From Microbacterium ginsengisoli (GTDB taxonomy: Bacteria > Actinomycetota > Actinomycetes > Actinomycetales > Microbacteriaceae), in NCBI RefSeq assembly GCF_000956535.1, contig NZ_JYIY01000075.1, positions 62,001 through 126,000 on the forward strand: 64,000 nt of DNA. The letters are read 5' to 3'. The notes beneath the pieces are model-generated. The model saw nothing but the letters and a program-made list of their open reading frames with translations. It did not search any database and had not been told where the DNA came from. Below are positions 52,961 to 61,234 of this stretch, piece by piece. Position numbers and translations under genes: made by a program. Numbering within the stretch: the stretch's first letter is position 1; the number at the start of each line of letters is the position of its first letter.

Positions 52961-53763
52961 CGTCCTTCGAAGACGCCCGCGCGTCGCTCGGCGAACGCCG
53001 CGCGACCCTCTGCGGCATCGCGGGTCGCGAAGGTGATCGCCTGCATCTCGCGCTCGTACGCCATCGCACCGCTGCGCGGCAGGTCGGCGGCCGCGACGAG
53101 GTTCGCCTTCGCGGTCTCCACGGCGATGGGCGGGCGGGCGGCGATCGTCTGCGCCAGGCCGCGTGCCCGCGGGAGCAGGTCGTCGGGGGCGAGAACCTCC
53201 GAGACGAGGCCCCAGCGCAGCGCGGTCTCGGCGTCGATCGCGTCTCCGGTCATGAGCATCATTGCGGCGTTGCCGGGTCCGACGGCCGCCGCGAGCAGGG
53301 GCGACATCCCGCCGCCGCCGATCCAGCCGAGCTTGACCTCCGGCGCCGCGAAGCTCGCAGACGAGGACGCGAGTCGGATGTCGCAGGTCAACGCGGTCTC
53401 GAGGCCGCCCCCGAAGGCGTAGCCGTTGACCGCCGCGATGACCGGCTTGCGCACCTCTCGCAGGGCGTCGCAGTAGTCGCGGCGGTTGCGGAACGCCCAG
53501 GGGCTGGCGTACGCGTCGAGCGTGCGGATGTCGGATCCGGCGCAGAACGCCCGCTCGCCTGCGCCGGTGAGCACGACGGCGCGGACGCGGTCGCTGTCGT
53601 TGATCCAGTGCGCGGCGCGCTCGAGCTCCGCCGACATCTCCGGCGTGACGGCGTTGAGCTTCTCGGGGCGCGAGATCGTGAGCACGGCGACGCCGTCCTC
53701 GACCTCGACCACCACCTCCGCGATGCGCGAGACGAAGGTCGACTCCTCGGTCAGGGGACTCAT
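52957..53763 (-). CDS. Enoyl-CoA hydratase/isomerase family protein
   Basis: 268 residues, crotonase fold. The oxyanion hole is formed by FCAGSDIRTL and YAFGGGLETALTCD. The Glu positions of true hydratases appear as APEVKLGWIGGGG, with one Glu at the first site and Gly-rich sequence at the second, so an isomerase, hydrolase or decarboxylase reaction is possible. ATGA overlap with the upstream binding-protein-like gene. CoA chemistry is unexpected within a sugar-acid operon (see findings). Confidence 0.88.
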   Translation of the reverse strand: MSPLTEESTFVSRIAEVVVEVEDGVAVLTISRPEKLNAVTPEMSAELERAAHWINDSDRVRAVVLTGAGERAFCAGSDIRTLDAYASPWAFRNRRDYCDALREVRKPVIAAVNGYAFGGGLETALTCDIRLASSSASFAAPEVKLGWIGGGGMSPLLAAAVGPGNAAMMLMTGDAIDAETALRWGLVSEVLAPDDLLPRARGLAQTIAARPPIAVETAKANLVAAADLPRSGAMAYEREMQAITFATRDAAEGRAAFAERRAGVFEGR

Positions 53764-54899
53764 GCGGGCATCCTCTCGGGGGTGGCTGCGGCTGCTCGGG
53801 CGGTGTGGAAGAGCTCCTCGAGCTCGTGGAGGACCGTCCCGGTCTCGATGTCGTCGGTGACGCCGGCGCGCAGCAGCGCCGATGCCGCCGACTGGAAGGG
53901 GATGTAGCCGGCGAATCGCGGCCTCACCCATGCCTGGTCGATCGTGGTGAGCGTGCTGCTGTAGAAGCCCCCGGACGCGGAGTCGACAGCCTCGTCGGTC
54001 CACGCAGCACGGGCGCTCGGCTGGCCGGCGTGCGCGGGGATGAGGCCGCGCTGCAGGTCGCTGGACATGAGTGCGCGCAGGTGGTCGATGAGCGCCGCGG
54101 ACGGCGAGCATCGCCGACTGATGGCGATGCCGGTCCCGCCGAGGGTCGATCCGATCCGCGGGCCCGCGGTGGGTGGGGCGCCGAACCGCACGCCCCCCTC
54201 GCCCTGGGCGTAGGTCACGTAGCCGTACACGAGAGGGAGGTAGTCGAGGTCGTCACCGGCGCGCAGACGTTCGAGCAGGGAGATCGGGTTCTGCCCGATC
54301 GTCCCCGCGGGTGCGCTGCCGTGAAGGGCGCGCAGCACACGCAGGGCCTCGGCGCCGGTGGCGCGGGAGAGCAGGATGTCGCCGCGCGCCGGCTCCTCGC
54401 CGAGGCCGACCGCGATCGAGCACCAGCTCAGGAACGCGTGCGGGCCTGCCAGGCTCGGCGCGACGCGTGCGGTGCGCGAGGCGAGCGCCACGGCCTCGTC
54501 CCAGGTCGCCGGCGCCGCATCGAGGGCGTCAGGCCGCCACGCCGCCACCTGGGTGGCGGCGTCGAGCGGCAGCGCCCACGGGCGACCCTCGAGCACGTAG
54601 CTGGTGAAGCTCGGGCCGACCGCGGCATCCGACCATGCGGTGAGCTCGTCCGTCGAGAACAGCGCGTCCAGCGGATGCAGCGCATCATGGGCCCGCGCGT
54701 CGCCCAGGTGGGGGTGGTCGAGCACGACCAGGTCGAACTCCGCCGCGATCCGCTCGATCGGGGCGGACTCGAACCCCTCGAGCGGCTGCGCCTCCCATGT
54801 CAGCGTGTCGGGTCCGTCCGCCGAGAACGCCGCCGCGGCGGCGCGCAGCGCATCGGTGCCGCGCGGATGGTCCCAGGTGAGCCCGCGATAGTGCGTCAT
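53760..54899 (-). CDS. Family-1 substrate-binding-protein fold without signal peptide
   Basis: 379 residues. GLTWDHPRGTDALRAAAAAF at the very N-terminus, FDLVVLDHPHLGDA, and RPWALPLDAATQVAAWRPDALDAAPATWDEAVALA are hallmarks of extracellular sugar-binding proteins. Yet no hydrophobic leader or lipobox precedes them, and the overlapping ATGA start leaves no room for one. The protein should be cytoplasmic. It lies between a CoA-transferase and an enoyl-CoA hydratase gene, so it may be an enzyme, a carrier or a sensor built on the binding-protein fold. Function unknown. Confidence 0.82.
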   Translation of the reverse strand: MTHYRGLTWDHPRGTDALRAAAAAFSADGPDTLTWEAQPLEGFESAPIERIAAEFDLVVLDHPHLGDARAHDALHPLDALFSTDELTAWSDAAVGPSFTSYVLEGRPWALPLDAATQVAAWRPDALDAAPATWDEAVALASRTARVAPSLAGPHAFLSWCSIAVGLGEEPARGDILLSRATGAEALRVLRALHGSAPAGTIGQNPISLLERLRAGDDLDYLPLVYGYVTYAQGEGGVRFGAPPTAGPRIGSTLGGTGIAISRRCSPSAALIDHLRALMSSDLQRGLIPAHAGQPSARAAWTDEAVDSASGGFYSSTLTTIDQAWVRPRFAGYIPFQSAASALLRAGVTDDIETGTVLHELEELFHTARAAAATPERMPA

Positions 54900-56122
54900 G
54901 ACAGCGTGTCGGCCGGCGTCAGCACGGTCTCGGCGACCACGCCGCGTCCGAGCAGGTCGTCGGCGTCGAGGCCGAGCTCGTCGAGCAGCTCGCGTGTGTG
55001 CTGCCCGACGAGCGGGGCACCGCGGTCGATGCGCGGCGGTGTGGCCGAGAAGCGGTACGGGAACCCGGGGACGCTGATCGTCCCCTCGGTCGGGTGGTCG
55101 TAGGTGACGAACGTGCCGTTGTGGGCGATCTGCGGATCGGCCACGAGATCGGCGTAGCCGTAGACGGGTCCCGCCCAGATACCCGCCGGGAGGAGCGTAT
55201 CCAGCCAGTGGTCGGTCGTCTTCTCGCGCAGGCGGTCGGCCGTGCGGCGGTAGAGCTCATCGCGGTGCGTCCAGCCCTCGACCTCGGGATCCATGCCGGC
55301 GAAGGTCGGTTCGTCGATCAGTCGCCCGAGCGTCTCCAGGTCGGCGAAGCCCAGCGCGAGGTAGCCGTCGGCCGTGGCGAACACGCCATACGGCGCCCGG
55401 ATGTACACGTGCGCGTTCGGCTCGGAGCCACGCTCCTGGGGCACACCGCCGACCGTGAACACCGACAGCTCCTGCATCTGCAGGGTCGTCAGCGCGTCGA
55501 GCATGTTGACGGTCACCAACTGGCCCTCCCCGGTGCGCTCACGGTGGAGGAGCGCCGCGAGCACGCCCTCGAACGCCGTCGAGGCGGTGACCGCATCGGC
55601 GAGGTACTGGCCGGCGGGCGACGGAGGCTCCCCGGCGCGGCCGGCCGAGAGCATCGCCCCCGACATCGCCTGCACGAGAAGGTCCTGCCCGGGGCGCGTC
55701 GCGTACGGACCCGTCTCGCCGTAGCCCGAGATCGACACGTAGACGATCGACGGATTGACCGCGCGCACGCTCTCGTAGTCGAGGCCCAGGCGGGCCGCCA
55801 CTCCCGGACGGTAGTTCTGCAGGAACACATCGGCGGTCGCCAGCAGCGCGCGCACCGCCGCCGCGCCCTCGACCGACTTCAGGTCGATCGCGAGAGAGCG
55901 CTTGTTGCGGTTCAGCGACAGGAACGACACGTTGATGCGGTTCCCCCGAGCGCCGCCGGCGGACGCGAAACGCTGCCACTCGCCGGCGGTCGGCTCGACC
56001 TTGATGACGTCGGCACCGAGATCGCCGAGGCGCTGGGCGGCGAACGGCCCCGCCATCGCGATCGAGCAGTCGATGACGCGGTAGCCCGAGAGCACCCCGC
56101 GCGGTACGTCGTGATCAGTCAT
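54896..56122 (-). CDS. CaiB/BaiF-family (class III) CoA-transferase
   Basis: 408 residues. VIDCSIAMAGPFAAQRLGDLGADVIKVEP at the N-terminus, LNRNKRSLAIDLKSVEG and the catalytic Asp in RPGQDLLVQAMSGAM are diagnostic. It moves CoA between carboxylic acids. ATG 56122 overlaps the dehydrogenase stop by eight bases; its stop overlaps the binding-protein-like gene (ATGA). The acid acceptor is not known; a hydroxy or keto acid from sugar-acid cleavage would fit the context (inference). Confidence 0.92.
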   Translation of the reverse strand: MTDHDVPRGVLSGYRVIDCSIAMAGPFAAQRLGDLGADVIKVEPTAGEWQRFASAGGARGNRINVSFLSLNRNKRSLAIDLKSVEGAAAVRALLATADVFLQNYRPGVAARLGLDYESVRAVNPSIVYVSISGYGETGPYATRPGQDLLVQAMSGAMLSAGRAGEPPSPAGQYLADAVTASTAFEGVLAALLHRERTGEGQLVTVNMLDALTTLQMQELSVFTVGGVPQERGSEPNAHVYIRAPYGVFATADGYLALGFADLETLGRLIDEPTFAGMDPEVEGWTHRDELYRRTADRLREKTTDHWLDTLLPAGIWAGPVYGYADLVADPQIAHNGTFVTYDHPTEGTISVPGFPYRFSATPPRIDRGAPLVGQHTRELLDELGLDADDLLGRGVVAETVLTPADTLS

Positions 56123-57167
56123 GGATCCGGACCTCCCGTCCGTCGTCGGCGGATGAGCGCAGGAGCGCCTCGATGAGCTCCACGGATCGGGCCGCGACAT
56201 CCGCCGTGCTGTTGTTGTCGGTGTGCGCTCCGGTGATCAGGTCGATGAACCTCGCCGGCGGCACCAGGCACTCGTACTCACCCTCACCCGGCGGGATCAC
56301 GAGCTCCTCGTGCCCGCCGTCGTAACGGCTGAGGCGCACTCGTTCGCGCTCGACGTCGATCATCAGCACGCCGTCGCTGCCGAAGAGCCGGATGTCCACC
56401 TGATACGGATCGCCGTCTGCGAGGGTCGCCGCACCCGAGAGTGACGCCAGCGCGCCGTTGTCGAACCGCACCACCGCCGCGTCGAAGAGGTCGACGGCGG
56501 AGCCGGCGTGCGCCGTGCGTCCGGCGACGGTCCGGGCGCGCAGCCCGGTCAGCCAGAAGAGCAGCGCCGACGAATGCGTGACCTGACCGTGGGCATACCC
56601 GCCGCCGTGCGCGGGTGAGGCCCAGGTGCTCTGCTGGGGCGCGGTGGCTGACTCCCAGCGCTCGAGCATGTGGGTCGGGTCGCCGCCGAACAGACCTCGC
56701 GTCGGCGAGGCCATGTGGCACAGGGCGTACTGGATCTCCCCGATCGCCCCCTCGTCCAGCAGGCGCTTCGCGGCGACGGTGAACGGCTTGTAGTTCCAGC
56801 CGTAGGGGACGAGCAGGTGCACTCCCGCCGTCTCCGCACGCCGGGCGAGGTCCCAGGCTTGCCCGGCGTGCAGCGTCATCGGCTTCTCGCACAGCACGTG
56901 GAGTCCGCGATCGAGGGCGGCGACCGCCGCGGGGTAGTGCAGGTCGTGCGGGGTCGTGATGACGACCGCGTCGAGGCCCGCATCGAGCAGCTCGTCGATG
57001 TCGTGCGTGGCCATGCCGAAGCCGAACCGGTCACGCACGGCGAACACGTCGTCGCCCAGCCCGCAGACGCCCACGAGCTCGACGTCCTCCCGCGCCTGGA
57101 AGATCGGGAAGTGGTTGCTGGTCGCCCACCATCCGGCACCGATCGCGCCGAGGCGCACGCGGCTCAC
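56115..57167 (-). CDS. Gfo/Idh/MocA-family oxidoreductase
   Basis: 350 residues. LGAIGAGWWATSNHFPIF (NAD fold), HVLCEKPMTLHAGQAW (Lys), and GGGYAHGQVTHSSALLFWLTG (His). The segment MASPTRGLFGGDPTH and the Asn/Ser-rich C-terminal region differ from the four inositol-region paralogues, so the substrate is probably different. GTG 57167 overlaps the metallo-hydrolase stop. Part of the long minus-strand operon; may dehydrogenate a sugar or lactone before the enolase-superfamily step. Confidence 0.88.
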   Translation of the reverse strand: MSRVRLGAIGAGWWATSNHFPIFQAREDVELVGVCGLGDDVFAVRDRFGFGMATHDIDELLDAGLDAVVITTPHDLHYPAAVAALDRGLHVLCEKPMTLHAGQAWDLARRAETAGVHLLVPYGWNYKPFTVAAKRLLDEGAIGEIQYALCHMASPTRGLFGGDPTHMLERWESATAPQQSTWASPAHGGGYAHGQVTHSSALLFWLTGLRARTVAGRTAHAGSAVDLFDAAVVRFDNGALASLSGAATLADGDPYQVDIRLFGSDGVLMIDVERERVRLSRYDGGHEELVIPPGEGEYECLVPPARFIDLITGAHTDNNSTADVAARSVELIEALLRSSADDGREVRIHD

Positions 57168-58123
57168 GCGGCGCTCCGGAGCCACGTGCGGCGCTCGCCG
57201 CGGGCGGACTGCCGCACGAGCCCGCGCTGCTGCATCCGCTCGAGGTTTCCCGTCACCGGGAAGACGAGGTAGTCGGCGGCGGCGTCCGGCCACGTCCCGA
57301 CCTCGGCGGCGATGAGACGCACGATCTCGAGGGTCGTGAGGTCCTCGGTGGTGCTCAGCACACGCGAGATCGCCGCGTCGAGCACGTCGACGTACTGCTC
57401 GGATGCCGCCAGGAACCCTTCGACCTCGGTGCCTTCGTAGAGCGGGTAGTGCGCCGTGAGGAGCAGGTCTGCCCCGTGCGCGCGAAAGCCGGTCAGCGTG
57501 CGCAGGTAGTCGTCGGTATCGCGGTAGGTCGGGGGGAACGCGGCGCTCCCGTCGGCGTAGGGCACCGTCGTGCCGAGTGTCGCATCGGAGATGAGGAGCG
57601 CACGCGAGCGATCGTCCCAGAGCGCGAGATGACCGGGGCTGTGGCCGGGCGCGGCGAGGACGACGATGCGGCGGTCGCCGAGGTCGAACGTCTCGCCTCC
57701 GGTGAGCGGCGTCACATCGTCGACGAGGCCCGTGACCGCGCGGATGTGGGCGGTGGTCTCGGCCGGGTCGTCGAAGCCGTCCGAGACGCGGAACTCGCCG
57801 TAGCGCTCGGCGATCAGGCGATCGAGGTCGGTCACGAGCGGAAGGTCGTCGGCGCCGGCGAACAGGGCGACGTGCGGCACCGCCTCGCGAAGGGCGGCGT
57901 TGCCGCCGGTGTGATCGAAATCGCAGTGGGAGTTGATCGCCCAGCGGATGCGCGCCGGATCGATTCCGGCGTCGGCGAGATAGGGGAGGAGCGTGCCCGT
58001 GACGCTGTCGGCGACGCCGGTGTCCCACAGGAGGATCCCTTCGGGGCCCTCGAGCAGGTAGAGCGCGACGACGCGCTCGCCGAGGGGTGCGACCACGCGG
58101 TGGAGTCCCTCACGGAGCAGCAC
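57164..58123 (-). CDS. Metallo-beta-lactamase-fold hydrolase
   Basis: 319 residues. The metal motif reads SHCDFDHTGG (His66, Asp68, Asp70, His71), the HxDxDH form of the usual HxHxDH, which occurs in several MBL subfamilies. Further ligands: APGHSPGHLALW, LISDATLG and LTAHYPLYEG. A C-terminal helical part with a winged-helix look (LTTLEIVRLIAAEVG...LERMQQRGLVRQ) follows. Possibly a lactonase or thioester hydrolase for this operon. GTG 58123 has GGGAGG seven bases upstream. Confidence 0.87.
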   Translation of the reverse strand: MLLREGLHRVVAPLGERVVALYLLEGPEGILLWDTGVADSVTGTLLPYLADAGIDPARIRWAINSHCDFDHTGGNAALREAVPHVALFAGADDLPLVTDLDRLIAERYGEFRVSDGFDDPAETTAHIRAVTGLVDDVTPLTGGETFDLGDRRIVVLAAPGHSPGHLALWDDRSRALLISDATLGTTVPYADGSAAFPPTYRDTDDYLRTLTGFRAHGADLLLTAHYPLYEGTEVEGFLAASEQYVDVLDAAISRVLSTTEDLTTLEIVRLIAAEVGTWPDAAADYLVFPVTGNLERMQQRGLVRQSARGERRTWLRSAA

Positions 58124-58124
58124 C

Positions 58125-59288
58125 TCAGACCTCCCGATCGTGCGGGGCGTCGTCCGCGACGAGACGCAGTCCGGTGCGGCGGGAGCGCACGTGGGGTCCT
58201 TCGGGAACGGTCCAGCTGCCGTTGCGTCGCTCGGTCGCGATGGCGTCCTCATCGACCGTGATGCCGTGTCCGGGGGTGTCGCCGAGGACGATCCCGCCGT
58301 CGGCGATCTCGCGGTCGATCGCGAGGCCGAACGGCATGCCGAGGTCCTGCACCTCGGCGGCGAGATGATTGGGCACACCCGCGGCGGCGTGCGCCACCGC
58401 CTCGTTGGCGGTGAGGCCGACCGGGCTGATCGGCAGGTCCCGGGCATGGGCGGCGTGGGCGACGCGCAGGAAGTGGGTGATGCCCCAGACGCATCCCGAC
58501 TGCACGATGTCGACGGCGCCGTGGTCGAACAGCGCACGGTACTGCTCGAGTCCGGTCAGGTTCTCGCCGGTCGCCACGGCCGCGCGGATCGACCGCGTGA
58601 GGCGGGCGTGGCCCGCGGCATCCCACCGGCGCAGCGGCTCTTCGATCCAGGTCAGGTCGTGGTGCTCCTCGACCGCGCTGACATAGCGCACGGCCTGCTT
58701 GAGGTTCCACGACTCGTTCGCGTCGAGCATGAGCGCGGGCCGCGAGGTGTTGCGCCGGAGGGCGTCGGAGACGATGCCGAGGCGCCGGATGTCGACATCC
58801 GCGTCACGCCCGCCCTTGAGCTTCCCGCTCGTGAAGCCGCGATCGGCCATGGCCGAGTAGAACGTCGCGAGGGACTCGTCGTCGAGGGCGATGTCGAGGC
58901 CGGACGCATAGCCGGCGACGAAGCGGTCGCGTCCGCCGATGAGGCGCCACAGCGGCTCCCCGGCGGCCTTCGCCTTGAGGTCCCACAGTGCCATGTCGAA
59001 GGTGCCGATCCCGCCGAAGGTCGCCCCGCCGTGACCGTCCTTGAACACGCGGGCGAGCATGCGGTCGTAGAGCGCGCCGACGGCCCGGGGGTCCTCGCCC
59101 TCGAGGGCGGGGAAGAGCCGATCGAGATCGTGGTCGGAGCCGGTGCCGATTCCGGTGAGTCCGGCGTCGGTCTCGAGCAGTACGACGGGCACGTCGGTGA
59201 TGCCCGAGGCGATGTGCCCATTGACGTCGCCGATGGGGCGGCCCCAGTCTCGGTGGGTGCGCAGCACGCGGTATCCGGTGATCTTCAT
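58125..59288 (-). CDS. Enolase-superfamily sugar-acid dehydratase (mandelate racemase subgroup)
   Basis: 387 residues. Lys156 and Lys158 in GKLKGG form the KxK base. Metal ligands are Asp189 (LMLDANESW), Glu216 or Glu217 (WIEEPLRRW) and Glu242 (GENLTG). The capping domain has GIGTGSDHDL and HGGATFGGIGTFDMALWDLKAK. It should remove water from an aldonate such as L-fuconate, D-arabinonate or galactonate to a 2-keto-3-deoxy acid; it is shorter than typical FucD (about 430). First gene of the nine-gene operon; AAGGA precedes ATG 59288. Confidence 0.88.
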   Translation of the reverse strand: MKITGYRVLRTHRDWGRPIGDVNGHIASGITDVPVVLLETDAGLTGIGTGSDHDLDRLFPALEGEDPRAVGALYDRMLARVFKDGHGGATFGGIGTFDMALWDLKAKAAGEPLWRLIGGRDRFVAGYASGLDIALDDESLATFYSAMADRGFTSGKLKGGRDADVDIRRLGIVSDALRRNTSRPALMLDANESWNLKQAVRYVSAVEEHHDLTWIEEPLRRWDAAGHARLTRSIRAAVATGENLTGLEQYRALFDHGAVDIVQSGCVWGITHFLRVAHAAHARDLPISPVGLTANEAVAHAAAGVPNHLAAEVQDLGMPFGLAIDREIADGGIVLGDTPGHGITVDEDAIATERRNGSWTVPEGPHVRSRRTGLRLVADDAPHDREV

Positions 59289-59340
59289 GTCGTCCTTGAT
59301 CGAGAAGCTCCTGCACGAGTCGTGCTGGAAAGAGCATACA

Positions 59341-59354
59341 TCACATGTTAGAAC
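59341..59354. promoter_or_regulatory. Shared operator-like site TCACATGTTAGAAC
   Basis: Lies in the 87-base gap between the divergent dehydratase and aldose-dehydrogenase operons, so one bound protein could control both. It matches the site at 45788-45801. Confidence 0.55.
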
Positions 59355-59375
59355 TGTAGGGAAGAGAGAGGCTTG

Positions 59376-60368
59376 ATGATGAGCACCCGACCCTCGCCCC
59401 GTGGCGTCCGGCTCACCGACGTCGGATTCGGCGCCGCGCAGCTGGGAAACCTCGGCCGCGTGACGACCGAAGACGAGGCCGCGGGCGCGGTCGAGGAGGC
59501 CTGGCGCCGCGGCATCCGGTACTTCGACACCGCGCCGCACTACGGACTCGGCCTCTCCGAGCGTCGCCTCGGCGCCGCCCTCGCCGCCCGTCCGCGCGAC
59601 GAGTACGTCATCTCCACCAAGGTGGGCCGGCTGCTCCAGCCGAACGAGCCTCCCCACGGCACCGACGACGGGTTCGTCGTGCCCGCCACCCACCGACGCG
59701 TCTTCGACTTCAGCCGCGACGCGATCCTGCGCTCGGTCGACGAGAGCCTCGCCCGGCTCGGTCTCGACCGCGTCGACATCCTCTATCTACACGACCCCGA
59801 CCACGAGTGGGAGGCCGCCTCGACGACGGGCGTGGACACCCTCATCGAGCTGCGCGACCAGGGCGTGACGAGGGCGATCGGCGCCGGGATGAACCAGTCG
59901 GCGATGCTCGCGCGGTTCGTCCGCGAGTGCGATGTCGACGTCGTCATGCTCGCCGGGCGCTACACCCTGCTGGAGCAGGGGGCCGCCGAGGACCTCCTGC
60001 CCGCCGCGCTCGATCGGGGCGTCGCCGTGGTCGGCGCGGCGGTCTACAACTCCGGTCTGCTCAGCGCCGATCGTCCCGCCGCCGGCCTCACCTACGACTA
60101 CCTGCCCGCGCCGGAGTCTCTCATCGAGCGCGTCACCCGCATCGCCGAGGTGTGCGAGCGTCACGGCGTGCGCCTCCCGGAGGCGGCCGTGCAGTTCCCG
60201 CTGCGGCACCCCGCGACCGCGTCGGTCGTCGTCGGCATGCGCACGGCCGATCAGGTCGACTCGACCCTCGACCGTCTCGCCGCACGCATCCCCGTCGCGC
60301 TCTGGGACGACCTGCGCGCCACCGGCCTCCTCATCGCCGACGACGCGATCGACACGGTGGCGCCGTGA
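59376..60368 (+). CDS. Aldo/keto reductase, D-threo-aldose 1-dehydrogenase (L-fucose dehydrogenase)-like
   Basis: 330 residues. Tetrad Asp51, Tyr56 (YFDTAPHYGLGLSERRLG), Lys82 (VISTKVGRLL) and His139 (DILYLHDPD). The phrase PHYGLGLSERRLG with TKVGRLL is typical of the L-fucose/D-threo-aldose 1-dehydrogenase group. It makes a 1,5-lactone from the aldose. ATG 59376 is preceded by GAGAGAGG; ATG 59379 is equally possible. First gene of a four-gene operon with GTGA/ATGA overlaps throughout. Confidence 0.9.
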   Translation: MMSTRPSPRGVRLTDVGFGAAQLGNLGRVTTEDEAAGAVEEAWRRGIRYFDTAPHYGLGLSERRLGAALAARPRDEYVISTKVGRLLQPNEPPHGTDDGFVVPATHRRVFDFSRDAILRSVDESLARLGLDRVDILYLHDPDHEWEAASTTGVDTLIELRDQGVTRAIGAGMNQSAMLARFVRECDVDVVMLAGRYTLLEQGAAEDLLPAALDRGVAVVGAAVYNSGLLSADRPAAGLTYDYLPAPESLIERVTRIAEVCERHGVRLPEAAVQFPLRHPATASVVVGMRTADQVDSTLDRLAARIPVALWDDLRATGLLIADDAIDTVAP

Positions 60369-61234
60369 TCATCGACGCCCACCAGCACATCTGGACGCGC
60401 ACCGTCGCCGACTACGACTGGCTGACCCCCGCGGCGGGCGTGCTCTACCGGGACTTCACGATGGCGGATGTCGCGGCCGACCGCCGTGCCGCCGGCGTCG
60501 CCGGTGTCGTGCTCGTGCAGGCCGCGGACGACGCGCGCGACACCGCCCACATGCAGCGGGCCGCGGATGCCGATCCGGCCGTTGTCGCCATCGTCGCCTG
60601 GGTACCCCTCGACGCCCCCGCCGCCACGGCCCGCGCCCTCGAGCGGCTGCGGGAGGACGACCGGATCGTCGGTGTGCGCGCGCTCATCCATGAGCGCGAC
60701 GATCCGGACTGGATCCTGCGCGACGACGTGGCCGCGGGTCTCGCGCAGGTCGCCGCCGCAGGCCTCGCGTTCGACTACGTGACGGCGTCACCGGCCGCGC
60801 TCGCGCACCTCCCGCGTCTCGGGGAGCGCCATCCCGACCTGCGGCTGATCATCGACCACCTCGGCAAGCCGCCCGTGGGAGGCGGCGACACCGCGCTCTG
60901 GCGGCGCCTGCTCGCCGCGGCCGCGGAGAACCCCCGTGTGCACGCGAAGGTCTCCGGACTGTACCCCGCCGTCACTCCCGCCGACTGGGCGGCAGGGGAC
61001 ATCCGCCCCCTGCTGGATGCCGCGCGTGAGCTGTTCGGCGCGGACCGGCTGCTGGCCGGCAGCGACTGGCCGATCTCCCTCATCGCCGGCGGATATGCCC
61101 GCACCTGGGAGGGCATCCAGCGGGCCAGCGACACCTGGAGCGCCGACGAGCGCTCCCGCCTGCTCGGCGGTACGGCCGCCGAGTGCTATCGGATCGACCC
61201 TGGGCGTCTGGCCCGGGCGAAGGAGGACCTGTGA
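60365..61234 (+). CDS. Amidohydrolase-2 family lactonase (L-fuconolactonase-like)
   Basis: 289 residues, TIM barrel. IIDAHQHIW (His6, His8), IIDHLGKPP and LAGSDWPIS give the metal and catalytic residues of the COG3618 group, which hydrolyses sugar lactones such as L-fucono- and L-rhamnono-lactone. GTG 60365 overlaps the dehydrogenase stop. It uses the product of the preceding enzyme and delivers the aldonate to the dehydratase at 58125-59288. Confidence 0.9.
   Translation: MIIDAHQHIWTRTVADYDWLTPAAGVLYRDFTMADVAADRRAAGVAGVVLVQAADDARDTAHMQRAADADPAVVAIVAWVPLDAPAATARALERLREDDRIVGVRALIHERDDPDWILRDDVAAGLAQVAAAGLAFDYVTASPAALAHLPRLGERHPDLRLIIDHLGKPPVGGGDTALWRRLLAAAAENPRVHAKVSGLYPAVTPADWAAGDIRPLLDAARELFGADRLLAGSDWPISLIAGGYARTWEGIQRASDTWSADERSRLLGGTAAECYRIDPGRLARAKEDL

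Noticed and set aside
57164..58123. Inactive metallo-beta-lactamase because the second His of HxHxDH is Asp
   Set aside because: HxDxDH is a recurring natural variant and the remaining His/Asp ligands are present, so loss of activity is not implied.
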